A DNA stretch of 64,000 nt from Halichoerus grypus (GCF_964656455.1 NC_135721.1:79774754-79838753), one strand, 5' to 3'. Positions 35,500-48,285 are shown, counted from the first letter of the stretch. The notes: generated from the sequence alone by a model not told the origin. Made by a program: numbers and translations.

Positions 35500-35522
35500 G
35501 GGGGCGGGGGGGGGGGGGCGGT
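35500..35522 (+). repeat. G-homopolymer-rich run
   Basis: GGGGGC followed by a run of 13 G, then CGG. Potential to form a G-quadruplex; also a likely assembly or sequencing error spot. Confidence 0.8.
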
Positions 35523-35944
35523 TTCCAATGGCTGGGCCAGCCTGTCCCCCATCCCCTTCTCTCCCACAGCCTTGCTTCTGGGACTGAGCATGTGGCAGGA
35601 CCTCCACCTCCAGTTATGCAGCAAACCAACCTTTGCCTCCTTCCTAAGTCAGGAGCCCCACTGGGCACTTCCAACAGGTTCCCACCTGATTTCTTGTTTC
35701 TTGGGCCTCTCTTCTAGGTACCTGGGTCCCAGGGTCCCTAAAACAGGGACATGCACTGGGATGCTGGAACTAGAGGCCACCTCTGAGCTCTGGAGAGCAT
35801 CTCTCTGACTCTAGTGGCCTCTCCTCTAGAAAACCTTGTTTTCACTGGAACAGGTTCTCTCTCTGCGAGGCTGCGCATCCTCAGGGGCCGGAGCTCTTTC
35901 TTGGCTTGCCAGGCTGGCCTTTCCCAGGGAGTGCAGGGTTATTT

Positions 35945-36143
35945 ATTTATTTATTTTTTAGATTTTATTTATTTATTTGACAGAGAGAGAAAGAGCATGA
36001 GCAGGGGGAAGGAGCAAGGGGAGAGGGAGAAGCAGACTCCCCGCTGAGCAGGGAGCCCGATGCGGGGCTCGATCCCAGGACTCCGGGATCATGACCTGAG
36101 CCAAAGGCAGACGCTTAACCGACTGAGCCACCCAGGCATCCCA
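35945..36143 (-). mobile_element. Carnivore SINE (SINEC)
   Basis: Reverse orientation, ending GAGCCACCCAGGCATCCC. Flanks CAGGGTTATT and AAGGGTTATT indicate a short target-site duplication. Confidence 0.94.
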
Positions 36144-36149
36144 AAGGGT

Positions 36150-37200
36150 TATTGATCCTACTCTGTCACTGGCACTGAGGGGGGGCTGAGAAAGATGAAT
36201 AAATGCATCTCCATCCCCAGAAACATCATTGGACCATGGACCCAGGCTGTGATGATGCAAGGGGAAGCGGGGGTGGGCAAATGAGGCTGGGAGCCCTCAG
36301 GTGGTGGGAGCGCTCTGCTGGGGAGGCAGGAGCCTCTTCCCCATCCCTGGGTTCCCCGGCAGCCTCCTCTGTGACAAACTTCAAAGGGAGTTCTGTCAGT
36401 TCTGGCCTGATCATGCTCCTCCTCAGCTGAGAAGCCTTGATGGCAACTCGTGTATGAGGCCCTGGTGGTGCTTGATAAGTGGTCACTGGAGGACCCTGTG
36501 GATGGCGATGTTTGGTGCGTGACACACACACTGCTTCTCTCCTCATCCTATAGACGAGAAAAGGCCGACTCAGCGCTGAGGGAACTGTTCCAGCAGAAGG
36601 GGTAGTGGCCGGAACGTTTGCAGGGCTGCTGAGCTGCCTGATGGGCACATTCTCCCTGACTAGTGTCCTTCACTCAGTGGGGCCAGAGCAGCAGAGCCCA
36701 CTCTCTGCGCCCCGTGTGGCCAGCTGACCACTTGCATCGCCGTCTCCATCCTCGCTGACAGAAGGGCCACCATCACCTCCCCCAGTCACCTCCCACCAGG
36801 ACTGCAAGGGCCCTCAGGACAGGGGCCAGGGGTCCTGTTGCAGCTGTCCCTGTGGCCCCATCCATGTGGGCACGGGACTTGTTTGTGGGTCCGTGGGCCT
36901 TCCTCCCCCAGCGGCTCCCCACTGCCCACGCTTCCCACACCTGGTCTTGCTGAGCTGGGAGGCATGCCCACCCCTCCTCCCATCTGCAGACTCTGACCGT
37001 CTATGAGGAGATACGGCGTGGCACAATCAGTGCCCTGGCCTGGGCTACGGAGCAGACAACAGCATTAAGAGAGCAACACCCTCTTACCCTTGACAAAAAC
37101 ATGTGGAACACCCAGTTGCTTTCTACATATCAGAGTTCTGGGACATCTGTCAACCAAATGATAACTAACTGTGTGGCATCCATGCATATGTGATTAGTAC
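36150..37200. other. Single-copy intergenic sequence, no gene recognised
   Basis: GC-rich sequence with short chance frames on both strands (the longest 140 codons, minus). No domain, no convincing splice structure. Confidence 0.4.
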
Positions 37201-37222
37201 ATTTTTAATGCATGTCTGTTCT

Positions 37223-37840
37223 TTTTTTTTTTTTTTTTTTTTGACACTGGCTGAAAGAACTTTTTATTACTTTTATGTACAGAAAACTCAACAGCATCCA
37301 CTTAGTCCAGTTTGGTGGCCGTTTCTTTAGCCTGTGCCTTTCCCAACTTGGCAATGTGAGCCACCGACTTTGGACCCAGGACGCTGCCTCCCCAGTGATG
37401 GCAGGTCTCATCATATCTGTCATTGTCATTGGTCTTGCTAACTTCCACTAGCTTAGCCAGAGCCCCTTTGTCTTCTGAGTTAACCTGCGTGAAGGCGACA
37501 GTGGTGCAGGTCTTCCTGGGGACCAGATGCCCCAGCTGGGCCTTCCCCCCTGATAATGCAGTAGGGAACCCCCATCCTATGACACAGGGCAGTTGGGAGG
37601 ACAACCAGCTCAATGGGATCCACATTATGTGCAGTCACTACCAGCTGAGCCTTCTTGTTTTCCACCAAAGTGGTGACAGTATGAAGCCCCGCTTGAAGGA
37701 CAGGCCATGTCTTAGTGGGGACATCCCCTTTGCTGGCAGCTTTCTTCTCAGCCTGGGTTGACAATCTCTGCTGCTTCTCTTGCTGTCTCTGGTCTGTATC
37801 TGTGGGCCAGCTTAAGCAGCTGAGTAGCTGTGAGGTGGTT
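37223..37840 (-). pseudogene. RPL7A: RPL7A processed pseudogene, 5'-truncated
   Basis: This is a retrocopy of the mRNA for large-subunit ribosomal protein L7a (eL8). It reads on the minus strand from about 37,840 (TATQLL, inside the middle of the protein) to a TAA stop at 37,304-37,302. A short 3'UTR follows with AATAAA at 37,268-37,263 and a 20-base poly(A) tail (poly-T at 37,223-37,242). Recognisable stretches include [41 protein letters not shown] and [17 protein letters not shown]. No introns are present. An extra base in a C run (37,545-37,550) shifts the frame, and further changes break the more N-terminal part. The first third of the protein is missing, as expected from 5'-truncated L1-driven retroposition. 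I did not find a convincing target-site duplication. It is not expected to make protein. Confidence 0.93.
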
Positions 37841-37844
37841 GCTC

Positions 37845-39675
37845 TTTGTATGCAAAGAGCTCTTGCATAAGGGTTAGAAACAGATGCGTGCTAGATAGAT
37901 TGAAACTAGAAAAGTAACACAATTGCCCATATGTAATTGCCCATATTTATTTTTCTATCCTGAAAGTTATTTGTTAGGAATTTCATTTAAGGACTCTAAT
38001 GAGACCAATTAGAGAAACAAACTGTTGGGTTGAGAACACGGTTATAGACCAGGTGTGGTGAATTTGCAGCTCACAGGGCAGCCCACTTAGCAGCAGGACC
38101 TCAATGCGCCAGCCACTCTATTTTTAACTGCATCTGGCTCTGAAGTCATAGCATGAGACTCAGTGCCAGGGTCCTTTGATCCAGCCTTCCTCGACTTCCC
38201 TTAGGGGACATATATATGCTCAGCCAGCGTTCGCAGACTGTGGAGCTGCAACCACGCAACTACCCCCAAAGAATCTGAGACCCACCCCATGAGTTCACCC
38301 CAGACACATCACAGTTTGTGTGCAACATCCGAACCCATTTTTGTGAGTGTGTCCCTGGAGTTGCTGTATACACGCAGAAGGTGTCACCCTGAATTGCACA
38401 TTAGGTCATCTGGGACGCTTCCACCCCAGACCCCTAGTTTTAGGAGCTCAGGCAGGGATCCAGTGTTGGGACCTTGGGAAGCTTCCATTGATTCCAGCGC
38501 ACGGCCAAGGTGCAGAATCGGTGAGCAGACAGGTGCCGGGTCCTAAGGGCACCCTTACAGTCCACAGGTGGGCCTGGGGAAGGAAGAGAGCCCGCCCCCT
38601 CCGATCCCACTAATGGACTTCAACAAAGCAAATGGCCAGGACCTCCGCACTGTGGGCACCAAACCTGCAGGTTTTCTGTTTCCGGTTTCCATTGACCTGT
38701 CTGGCCTTCCTTGTTGAGGTAGCCCTGAAGCTGTGAGGAGAAATATTCCAGTGGAGCTTCCTATGAGCCCTCAGATCGACCCAGCGGGCTGCAGGCGGCA
38801 CCAGCTTCCAGAGGGAGGGTGGGATCATCAGGGCCTCTGCAGCTCTTTGTACACGAGGGTTACCCTTTCCAGGGCAGGGCACAGTGGTTCTGGGTGGTTC
38901 TGGGCCTGGGGGGCCAGGGGTGGGTCTGGCGTTCCTGGAAGGCCTTTGCTGGGGAGGTCAGCTCAGCGGTGTCTGCCACCACTGTTCCCTGAATCGTGAA
39001 CGTCAGGGGCCAGGCTGTGACTCACTAAGCTGAGACCAGGCACTTGGTGAGGGGATGCTGCCCACACCACCCACAGCAACCAGGATCCATTTTGACCAAT
39101 GAGGAGAAATGGTGAAATATTTTTTGCATTGAAAGAAGTTATTACGGGAAAATAATTGGACTGTCTGTTTTGGAACATGCAACCATTGTTGAGATCGTCG
39201 TCTGAAGGCAGGAGACAAGGAAATTTGCATTAATTACTTGGTGAGCAGAGAGCCAGCTCCGCGGTTAGCTGCCCCTCACACTCCCGGCCCCGTTTCGAAG
39301 CTTGGGGGCTCCTGTAGGGGGGCCAGCCATGATTTTCACCCGCAGGACAGCTTTGCCTCCTTTCTGCTGTCTTAGTGTGGTGAGTAATGAAAGCCTCACC
39401 CCTGGCTGTCTCGGGGCAGGCCCTGGGGCAGGGGGCGGGAGCTGTGAGCAGCAGGCTGCCATCCCCAGGAGCAGACACGGGTGTCTTCTCTCCTGAGCAG
39501 GGGCCAGGCTCTCTGTGCACACAGCGGCCGTAGCCTGTGAGCCCTATTATCTGTATCTGACCAGTTTCTGTTCTGGGCCTGAATTTCCATTCAGCCCCAG
39601 CGGGGGGGGTCCCGTGGTCCTCGTGCTGGAGAGAACCCGAAGGGCCTGGGAGGCCTCTCCTGCAGGAGGCACTTT
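37845..39675. other. Single-copy intergenic sequence, no gene recognised
   Basis: I see no recognisable repeat or exon. GC content rises to the right. Confidence 0.4.
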
Positions 39676-39679
39676 ACAA

Positions 39680-39805
39680 AGATCGTGCCACTTCATCTTT
39701 AAACCTGAGAGTAGGTCTGTCATATCCACATTTTCTAGATGAAGGATCGCTGACCCAAGATCACATTGTCAGTAAGGACTCAGCACTTGAACTTGACTCT
39801 TTCTA
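39680..39805 (-). mobile_element. MIR SINE fragment
   Basis: CCACTTCATCTTTAAACCTG...CATATCCACATTTTCTAGATGAAGGATCGCTGACCCAAGATCACATTGTCAGTAAGGACTCAGCACTTGAAC is a diverged reverse MIR core. Confidence 0.65.
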
Positions 39806-39809
39806 ACCC

Positions 39810-42800
39810 GGGAAACGCCTGTGAAATGAGCCCTGCAGTAAGGCCGGACCGCGCCGGCTGAGAGCCCACGTGCAGTAGGCATGTTGGGGGGCCAAGTGGG
39901 CTCAGCAGCCTGGGGGCCTCCGGGGCCCAGAGTCTGCATCCCCAGACGCTGGCCTTCCTCTGCAGGGGGAGGAGGCTCAGAGGATTGCTCCCATATCTTG
40001 AGGCCCCAGGGAAGGCACCTAAATCAGAACCATTCTATTCAGCTAGAGACCTTGGAGCTGAGGGTGCTGAGTATGAAAACAGGCGATTAGGCCAAAGTAC
40101 ACCTTGCCCTGAGTAGGGATGTCTCTGATGCCAATGGCCATGTTGGGGCACTGGGAATCTGGCTGATGGGACAAGCGGGCCTCTTGGCGGACTCTAGCCT
40201 TCCTAAGCGCCACAGTGGGGAGGTGGGCATGAGATCAGGGCTGCAAGAGAGGATGGGAAGGGGGTGCCATGCTGCTAGTTGCTCCTGTCATCTGGGGAGT
40301 GGCCGTCTCCGCTTCTGCTCACGGCCGGGGGCATGGCCGCTCACACGGTGCGGGGAGTTAGCAGTGGGCAGGGTGTGCGCCCATTCCAGGCCCAGGGAGG
40401 AGGCCCTAGATTTGTCCCCGGGCCTGCTGGCTGCATCAGCTCCCTTTTCTCAGCCACTGCCTCCAAATCTTCTTCAATCTGCATTTGGATCGTCTGAGGC
40501 AGTGTGGAGTCACAGGTGGTGCCGAGCTCACAGTCGCTGGCCGCCGCGGGCTGCCAGGTTTCCATGAAGCCTGCCTCCCGAGTTTAGAGAGTGGCTCTCG
40601 CCTCAGGCCACCACCCTGAGCCAGACATCAAGGCTGAGCAAAGATCCTGGCCCAGGGGCTGAGGCATTTGGTCTTGGAGGCAATGGTGATTTGCAGGGCG
40701 CCTGTCATTCCTCGACTCACATTCTAGCACCAGGCAGGGCCCGGCGCACGGAACTACCCAGAAGGGGTTGGCTCGGCGTTCTGGGTGTCTCTAGGAGAAG
40801 CTGTATGTGGGAGGGGGTAGGAGTGGGAACCAGAGAGGAAGGGAGGGGGCATGTCCCAAACTGGAGAGGGGGAGGCCAGCTGAGGAAGTTACAGCAGCAT
40901 CTCTGCGAACAGCCTGGCTTGGGTGGCCCGGGGTCTGGGGTGGGAGGAGACATCCTTCTCCCACAGGCCCAAGGCCCCCACCATGACTTCACACAGTGCA
41001 GTAACACAGCAGGGGGCTTCCAGATGCCGGTCAGTCCTATGGTGACAGGAAGTGGAAAGTGTGGGGAAGAAAACACCAGTCCAGCTGTGACCATGCACAA
41101 GCCCACTGTGGGGTACTGGCATCTGTCCCCTCTGGCTGGAAGCACAGACTCTGGGCCTGGATACGAAGTACATTCCACGCCCAAGACCTGGGGGTAGAGG
41201 AAACTGCACATGGTGGGGAAGGGTCCACCTTAAGGGACAGTCCCCATGACCCGCATCTTCCCCCCAGCTGCCTGGCTGGCCTGGGTACGGGCCGGCCCCC
41301 AGACACCACCCGACATCCTGAACATAATCCTCACAGCTCCCTGAGTGTTGGCCTTTCACTGAAGAGGTCAGAGCTGTTTGCAAGTCTTCATTCCTTTGAA
41401 TTGGGGGTGGCAGGGATGGATGGGCGGCTGTGGGCAGGTAACACCCCAGAGCCACCTCTTCTAACAGCTCTGGTCTGTGCTTTATAGCATGGGTCTCTGA
41501 GTCCAAGGCAGATGCTCGTATTTACCAGGTCAGAGCTTCACTGAGGCTCCACATCCGGAACCAAGTAATGAATCATAATAAGATTCTAGGAACAGCCAGC
41601 CCAACACATGGGAATTCCCAGGGAGTTACATAAGCTCGGAATCTGGCCCAGGGAGCTTGATACAGAGTTTAAGTTTCAAGCAAATCTCAGAGCACTGAGA
41701 GCATTTGATGGAGGAGACAGAAACTGGGCTTGCTGCCTTCCTGAGGGACATGGGGATGTGTCCATATGAAGGCCTTTCTCTCGTGCTCGCTCCAGGTGGA
41801 GCTGAGAACTCTGACAGGGGCCAAAGACTCCCTGGGGACAGGAAGGCCCACCAGCCCTGAGGCTGCCAGGGCCTCGGATGGGCTGCCAGCATCCAGGCAT
41901 CCTGTGGGCCCCTGGGGTGGCGAGCGAGTGACCACAGGATGGACTGTGAGTGAGGGCTTGGGCTGCTAGTGATGCTCCCTTCCCCACACCTCTGGCCACA
42001 TCCTTTGCAGCTCTGGGTTGGCCCTGAGCAGGGGAAGGGCACAGAGTACAACCTCCGTGGTTGCCCGGCCTCTCCTCCTCCCGCGTGGTCCTCTTCCTCC
42101 TACTCTTCATCCAATACGGGAGTACTGGAAGGACACAGGGCTGTGTGTGTGGTTGGGTGGGGCAGACTTTGTGCTGAGATGGGGCAATGGTGTAGGTGCT
42201 TTCTTTTGGGCAGTAACTCTGGGAAACAGGAGTGGAAGACACGGACAGCCAGCCAAGGAAGAAGGGATGTCTCAGAATTGTCCCCCAGAAAGGGGGATTC
42301 CACAGGGCATCTGTCCAAGTGTCCCCTTCCACTCCAGCTTTCTGAACATTAAGTGCCTGTAGGCTCCCTCACTGGGGTGACAGGAAAGCTTCTGGATACA
42401 AAGGTGTAGCCTCGGGAAGGCACGGCCAGTGACAGTCACCAAAGCTGGTTGCCATGGCAATGGCTGCAGTAAGTGGTAGGCCTAGAGGATGCAAGGTGGG
42501 ACCCAGAGGGCTATTTAGCTTTCAAGAAGCAGACAGCCATCCCTGGTGGCTCAGGAAAAGAGGTACAGGTGAGACAGGGGTATTGTCAGTAGGCGGGTCT
42601 CAGGGACATCCTTTGGTAGAGGTCCTCAGAGAGATGCACACCCCGGGAGCTGGGCAGGCAGAGACCGAGGGCCTGAAGGCTCCATGCATGCCCGGCTCAC
42701 TCACCACTTCCTACAGGACTGGCTCCCCACCTTCTCTCAGTCGGCCTCTGCGCACTCACGTGTGGCCCAGCACACCCGCTCCTGCCTCACCTCCACACGG

Positions 42801-45035
42801 CCCCTGCAGTCAAGGATTCTTGAAAAACACCCAGCATGGAGATAAAGAGACACACAGCAGAGGATAAGGAGACCAGGGAGGGTGACTGCAACAGACCAGG
42901 AGAGAGGCTGCACGGGGGTGAAATGAAAAATCCTTAGTGACCAGGCACGGGAGAGAACACACCCCAGCCGGTTGCACTGTGCTGCGTACACCTGGGGGGC
43001 CACACCAGGGCACCCCCAGGGCAGGGGCAGATGGATGGAGTGGGGGCTGTGTGTTAGAAAGGGTAAGTGGCAGCCGAAGGTGGAGAGTGGCCGGGCTTTA
43101 GGGAAAGGTGGAAGGGTGTGTGGAGGGCAGCCCCTGGAGCCTGCCTGGACCCTACTAGCTGAGACCGGGAGGGGTGTTCACCTCGGGATGTGCAGGGTGC
43201 CTGGGCCGTGCTGAGTGGACATGTCCAGCCAGCAGTCAGATCCAGCAGTGAGGCTCAGGAGAGGGGGAGGCCGAGGCACAAGTGTGAGAGCCTCAGACAG
43301 CAAGGATGCATGAGGCCATCACGGGAACACGACAGGGAGAGAGGAACCATGGGACCCCAGGCAGAGAGTGTCACAGCCAGAGCCAAAGGGAGAGAGAGCT
43401 TCCAGAACAAGGGGGGCACCTCGCGGAGCAAACGAGGCAGAGCAGGTTAAATGCAGGCAGGGCAACCGTACCTAGAATTGGTTTGTATGTTGAGACTCAT
43501 GTCACCCCACTTCATTCTCACATGAGTGGGGCTTTCCAGAGGTGCAGGGTGGCCATGAGCTCTCCCATGGCCAGGAGGCAGGGATGCGCTGGGGTGGGGG
43601 GCACGTCCTGTGGAGCCTTCCTCTCTGTTTCTGTGGGGCTTGACAGCAGTCAGGTCAAAGTGGCCATGGGCACTGGTTCCTGAATCAGCCTCAGACTGAG
43701 ACCATGTTGCCTGGAATAGATGTATTCTTTCTCTGCCCTTTGTACGTGAGGACCCAGACTCTGTCCTATGCCCTCAGCAAGGCCTTACCTGGGCAGCCAG
43801 GGCCCGGGCAGCCTTGGGGAGCCTCCTGCCTGGTGTTCCGTGGCAGTCGTGGTCACGAGAGCTCTGGGTGGAAAGCCAAGACCTAAGGGGATGAGGATCC
43901 AGCCTCTGCTTCTCTCTTCCATGTCACCCCTCAGCTGGGCCGACTGACTTGGGGTGTGTCCTGCTTTCTAGACACTTAGAGTGACCACCAACGTGCAGAT
44001 GGACAGCCAGCGTCTGTGTGGGCTTGCTGGGTGGGAGGAGCCTGAGGGCTGTGCACTCTGAAGAGTCCTCGGGTGGACAGTTGGAGCCCAGTGCTCCCTC
44101 AGGGCATCCGACGGGGTGATAGCCAGGGGTATGAAGTAGGAGCCAACAGGGGTCCTCAAGGCCCTCTGATGGAAGAAAGCAGGGTCAGCTTCTTAGAGGA
44201 GAGTAGATGGCCCAGCTCCACAGATAGCTGCCCCCTCTGGGGCCCACTCTGTCTGGTCTCCAAGGTGGTGTTGGGATGAGTGTCTGTGCCTTGTGCCGGC
44301 CTGACAGCAAGGTGGCAGTGCTGTGAGCAGGGCATCCTTCTAGCATACATAAATCTCCCTGGTCACTCCTTATCTGCAGGGAAGGGAGCCAGGCATCCAA
44401 ATACAGAGATGGCGTCAATTCGGATGTTTGGTCAATTCGGCAGAAGTGAATGGAACAAATAGGAGCCCTGGCCCCAGCTTCACCCAGAGTCACAAAAGCC
44501 AGTGGGGGCAGATGTGGGGCTAGAACCTGGCCCCTGACCCCCAGGCTCCCCTGCTTCCCCCTCTGCCTCCCCTCTTCCCTCCCCTACGGCACCCCTACCC
44601 CTACGTGGGTGCCGTAGCCTCGTCTTGGTCCTGAGCCCCAGCAGAGTGGCGGCTGACTTGAACAACTCAAGGTATGGAGAGCAGTCTCTCTCAGGCTGGT
44701 TGAGAGGACACCACTCCCAGGTCCCCAAGCACCAGCCTGTGGGCCTGAGCAGAGGCACACCTGCAGTGGGGAGGGATTTTCATTTTCTGACTGGAAGAGC
44801 TAGTTGTTACCCAAGTGGGGCACCTGGCACTCTGGGCCATCGAGGTCTCTGTCATCCGAGGCCACAGAGGGACAGCCAAGAACCCACTGTGGCTGTTGGG
44901 GACATCATCATCCAGCCCCGAGTAAGGCTTCAGGGAGCAAAGAGACACACGGGAGGGCCCCCCGGTTAGTGCCTGTGTGTTGTTACAGAATGCAGAGGTC
45001 AGATGGGGACGCTGCCAACGACCGCTCAGCCAGGC
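39810..45035. other. Long GC-rich intergenic stretch without a recognised gene
   Basis: About 5.2 kb almost free of young repeats. Many overlapping open frames on both strands (up to 218 codons at 41,676-42,332 minus and 205 at 40,889-41,506 minus) share no known domain and reflect low stop-codon density in GC-rich DNA. The lack of SINEs and L1s is unusual for this window, but no exon can be supported. Confidence 0.4.
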
Positions 45036-45044
45036 CACCCTGGG

Positions 45045-45235
45045 CTGGAATGTGGGCTTTGGGACCCAGGACTGCCTGGGTTTGAATCCTGGCAACACCA
45101 CTTTGGCCTCCACAGAGTTGTTTAGTTGCCCTCTGCCTCAGTTTTCCCATCTGTGAAATGGTCATATAACAGTTCCTGCTGCATAAGGCTGATAGGAAGA
45201 CAAAAATGAGAAAGTGTGTATAAAGCACTACGTGG
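45045..45235 (+). mobile_element. MIR SINE
   Basis: GCTTTGGGACCCAGGACTGCCTGGGTTTGAATCCTGGCAACACCACTT...CTCTGCCTCAGTTTTCCCATCTGTGAAATGG...AAAGTGTGTATAAAGCAC is a well preserved MIR in plus orientation. Confidence 0.9.
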
Positions 45236-45810
45236 GGGTCAGCAGAGTGAACACTTGTACTTCACACGCACTCACTGTCATCACGGTCTAGGACCCAGGT
45301 GTCCACACTTCCGGCATCGAACCATTCTCCGCCTTTGCTCTCGCCTGCTTCCCTGGCTGTCACTATCTCCCTCTGTCTTGCATTCTGTTCCCCCCGGAGG
45401 GAAACTTCTTGTTTTGGTAGTTTGATCAGTAAGGAGCCTCCATTGCTGTTGCTGGAAGGGCCTAGCTTCTGGTCAGATGGGCTGGGGTGGGGACAGTGAG
45501 GGGTGTCACCCGGCACACAGCAGTGCGACCACCATGGAGGCTTTAGTAGCTGCTTTGCTCAGAAGGGGTTGTGGGCCATCAGAGCCTCTGTCCTCACCAG
45601 GAAGAGGAAAGAAGCCTCGGATCCCCATCGGCATCTGAGCCAAAGCATGACCCAGATGAACGGCAGGTGAGAGGCAGAGGCTGAGGGATGGAGTCTGGCC
45701 TCCCCTTTCAGCAAAAGCACCCACCATCGTGTGAAGAGGGTCTCCTGGCAGCCACAAGCCAGGGGTCTGTTGGGCCTGCTACACGGGGCATCCTGAGGGG
45801 CTATGGTAGC

Positions 45811-46267
45811 TGGGATGGTTAATTTCCTGTGTCACCTTGACTGGGTGAAGGGAGGCCCAAAGAGCTCATAAAATAATCTTTCTGGGTGTGCTTGTGAGGG
45901 TGTTTCTGGAGGAGATTAGCATTTGAATCAGTAGGTGAGTAAAGAAGATCTGCCCTCATCAACGTGGGTGGGTGCCATCCAATCCTTGGAGATGGAATTG
46001 AACAAAAAGGCAAAGGAGGGCTGAATTTCTGCTTGAGCTGAACGTTCATCTTCTCTTGCCCTCAGACACCGGGGCTCCTGGTTCTCGGGCCTTTGGACTC
46101 AGACTGAATTACACCACAGGCTTTCCTGGGGCTCCAGCTTGCCGACAGCAGATCATGGGACTTCTCAGCCTCCATCATTGTGTGAGCCAATTCCTGTAAT
46201 AAACCTCCTTTTATATGTCTATATATACCCTGCTGGCTTTGTTTCTCTAAAGAACCCTGACTAACAA
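45811..46267 (+). mobile_element. ERVL-class LTR-like repeat
   Basis: Starts GGATGGTTAATTTCCTGTGTCACCTTGACTGGG. It continues with GGGTGTTTCTGGAGGAGATTAGCATTTGAATCAG and CCTGGTTCTCGGGCCTTTGGACTC, and ends with AATTCCTGTAATAAACCTCC and TTTCTCTAAAGAACCCTGACTAA. This is a familiar mammalian LTR repeat; the AATAAA inside is its poly(A) signal. Exact family not assigned. No internal retroviral genes. Confidence 0.75.
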
Positions 46268-46609
46268 ATAGGCCTATAGTTGGGAGGGTTCCCGGGCATC
46301 CTCCCTTCCCTCCCCCGACCCCCACCACCTCCTCTGGTTTTCTTTACAGTCTTATAAAGAAATAACTGCAAATAAAAGAAACGTTACCTAAGAGTGGTCT
46401 TCCTCAGGGACATGCGGACAGCTTCCTCCTTGGCCTTCACAATGGCTTAGCTTATTGGTGAGGGCCTTCCAGTCTGCCCATTTCTCCATGTCCTTGCCGC
46501 CACCCTATGCAAGGACACCACCACGTCTTTCCAGGAACTTTGCAGTAGCTTCTTCATTGGCTTCCCTACATTCATACGATCTGTTCTCTACCTTGCCCAC
46601 AGAGGGAAT

Positions 46610-47015
46610 TTAAAGCACAGATATGATTGTGCCACACTCCTTACAACTCTTCAAAGGGGCACTCTTGCCTTTGGCCTAGAAGGCTCACCCCTGCTTGCCT
46701 GACCCTTTGCATCTCAGTTCCTCCTTCTGCCCCCCACACCTCTCCCCTGCCCTGCCCTCTCTCTTCTCCCCTCCCCCCCTCAGCTTGGCCCAGCTCTCTC
46801 CTGACCCTCTGGGTACTTGCATATGCATGTCATCCACCAGAACAGCCTTCCCTCTCTCTAAAAATGACCTGCCATGCTGCTCCCCCAGCAACAAATGAGA
46901 TTTTCCTTGTGATCCCTCTGTATTTTGTACTATAGTAATTACCTGCCTAGTAGCTATTATCTAAGTATTTAACTTATGATCTTCATTACAACGTGGTCTC
47001 CATGAGCATAGGCAC
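46610..47015 (+). mobile_element. L2 (LINE-2) 3' part, split by an LTR
   Basis: ATTGTGCCACACTCCTTACAACTCTTC, the CCTGACCCTTTGCATCTCAG region, AATGAGATTTTCCTTGTGATCCC and GTCTCCATGAGCATAGGCACTG follow the order of the L2 3' end. It appears to resume after the MLT1 LTR with ATCATGGATTTGCTCGCCTG...CCATAGCACC at 47,368-47,410. Confidence 0.75.
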
Positions 47016-47364
47016 TGTTACGGGCTGAGCTGTGTCCCCCCAAATTTATATGTGACTGTACTTGGTTGGAGACAGGTCCTTAAAGAGGTGATTAAGCTAA
47101 AAGGAGGTTGTGAGGGTGGGTCATGGTCCAGTATGACTGTCCTCATAAGATGAGAAATTTGGACTCAGACATACACAGAGGAAGGCCATGTGAAGGCACA
47201 GAGAGAAGGTGGCCATCTAGAAGCCAAGGAGAGAGGCCTAGGGAGAAAGCACTCTGCTGACACCTCAGACTTCCAGCCTCCAGAAGAGGGAGGAAATAAA
47301 TGTCTGTTGTTTATGCCACCCACTCTGTGGCCCTCTGTCACAGCAGCCCCAGCAGGATAACACA
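47016..47364 (+). mobile_element. MLT1-type (ERVL-MaLR) solo LTR inserted in L2
   Basis: TGTTACGGGCTGAGCTGTGTCCCC at the start; AGACTTCCAGCCTCCAGAA, AATAAATGTCTGTTGTTTATGCCACCCACTCTGTGG and GCAGCCCCAGCAGGATAACACA at the end. Possible 5-bp duplication GGCAC/GGCAT. The segment between is shortened relative to the 19,947 copy. Confidence 0.88.
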
Positions 47365-47410
47365 GGCATCATGGATTTGCTCGCCTGTTTCCATAGCACC
47401 AAACACAATA

Positions 47411-48285
47411 TTTTCTGACTGACCCACCAGGGCCCCACCAGGCTGAAGCTCCGGGGATGCTTGGCCTCTTGAGCTGGATTGTCTTGCCTACAATTCTTCT
47501 CCGTGATGCTGGTGCCTGGCACAAGAAGTCTTAGGAACAGCTGTTGCATAAATGAGTACAAGTGGGAGGGATGGGGAGAAGGTACACAGATGCAGAGCAA
47601 ATGTCCTGAAACGACCGTGATAAAATGGGCCACATCCTCAGATTTGTCTGGCAGAAATGTGCTTACCCAATTTCTGGGCAGGAGGGAGCTTCTTCCCTGC
47701 TATCTTGGCACTGCCCATTCTTGCCAAGAATCTCCAGGCAGGAAGCAGCTTGAATCTCACCCTTGAGCAGGCTGGATCCCTCTGCCATGTGCTACCAACC
47801 CCTGTTCTCCTCAGCCACAGGGCCTTTCATGCTTCTAGTTACTCATTCGGGATGGCCTCCCTCGCCAGACTGTAAACTCCATCCTCCCTCACCCTGTCTG
47901 GAGTGCCCCCTGGCCATGCATATCCCGGGGAGTGATGGATGAAGACTGGAGGCCGCCAAGGTGCCTGGATGGGTACACTTCCTCCATGACGCCTGCTTTC
48001 AGCCTCCTGGCTTTCATCTGGTTCTATTTTTTAGGGCCCTGAAGAACGTGACTTCCTCCAAACTGAGAATTTTACTCCATGTTTATGTCCAAGCCTGTCG
48101 TATTTCCTATGGGACTTTTTTGAGATTTGGTGTTTATATCTCACCTTCAGAAGTATGGTGCAGTCTCTCTGATGGGCCACTTTCTCAGACTTTGCTAGGA
48201 TGTTTCTAGGGGCAGTGTCCTGGGGTGGGGGGTAGCTCTGTGGAGTGGGCATCTGCTGGTTTTAGCTGGTCAGTCATAATCTCCT
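47411..48285. other. Single-copy intergenic sequence, no gene recognised
   Basis: Nothing recognisable apart from vague L2-like wording near 47,770-47,900. Confidence 0.35.

Noticed and set aside
35500..35522. Functional G-quadruplex
   Set aside because: A single homopolymer-rich run can fold in principle, but there is no gene start or regulatory context, and length may be an assembly artefact.
40889..41506. 205-codon minus-strand open frame
   Set aside because: Same reasoning: competing frames on both strands, no recognisable family.
41676..42332. 218-codon minus-strand open frame
   Set aside because: Ser/Pro-rich with no domain, overlapped by several other frames on both strands; expected by chance in GC-rich sequence. 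No splice or promoter support.
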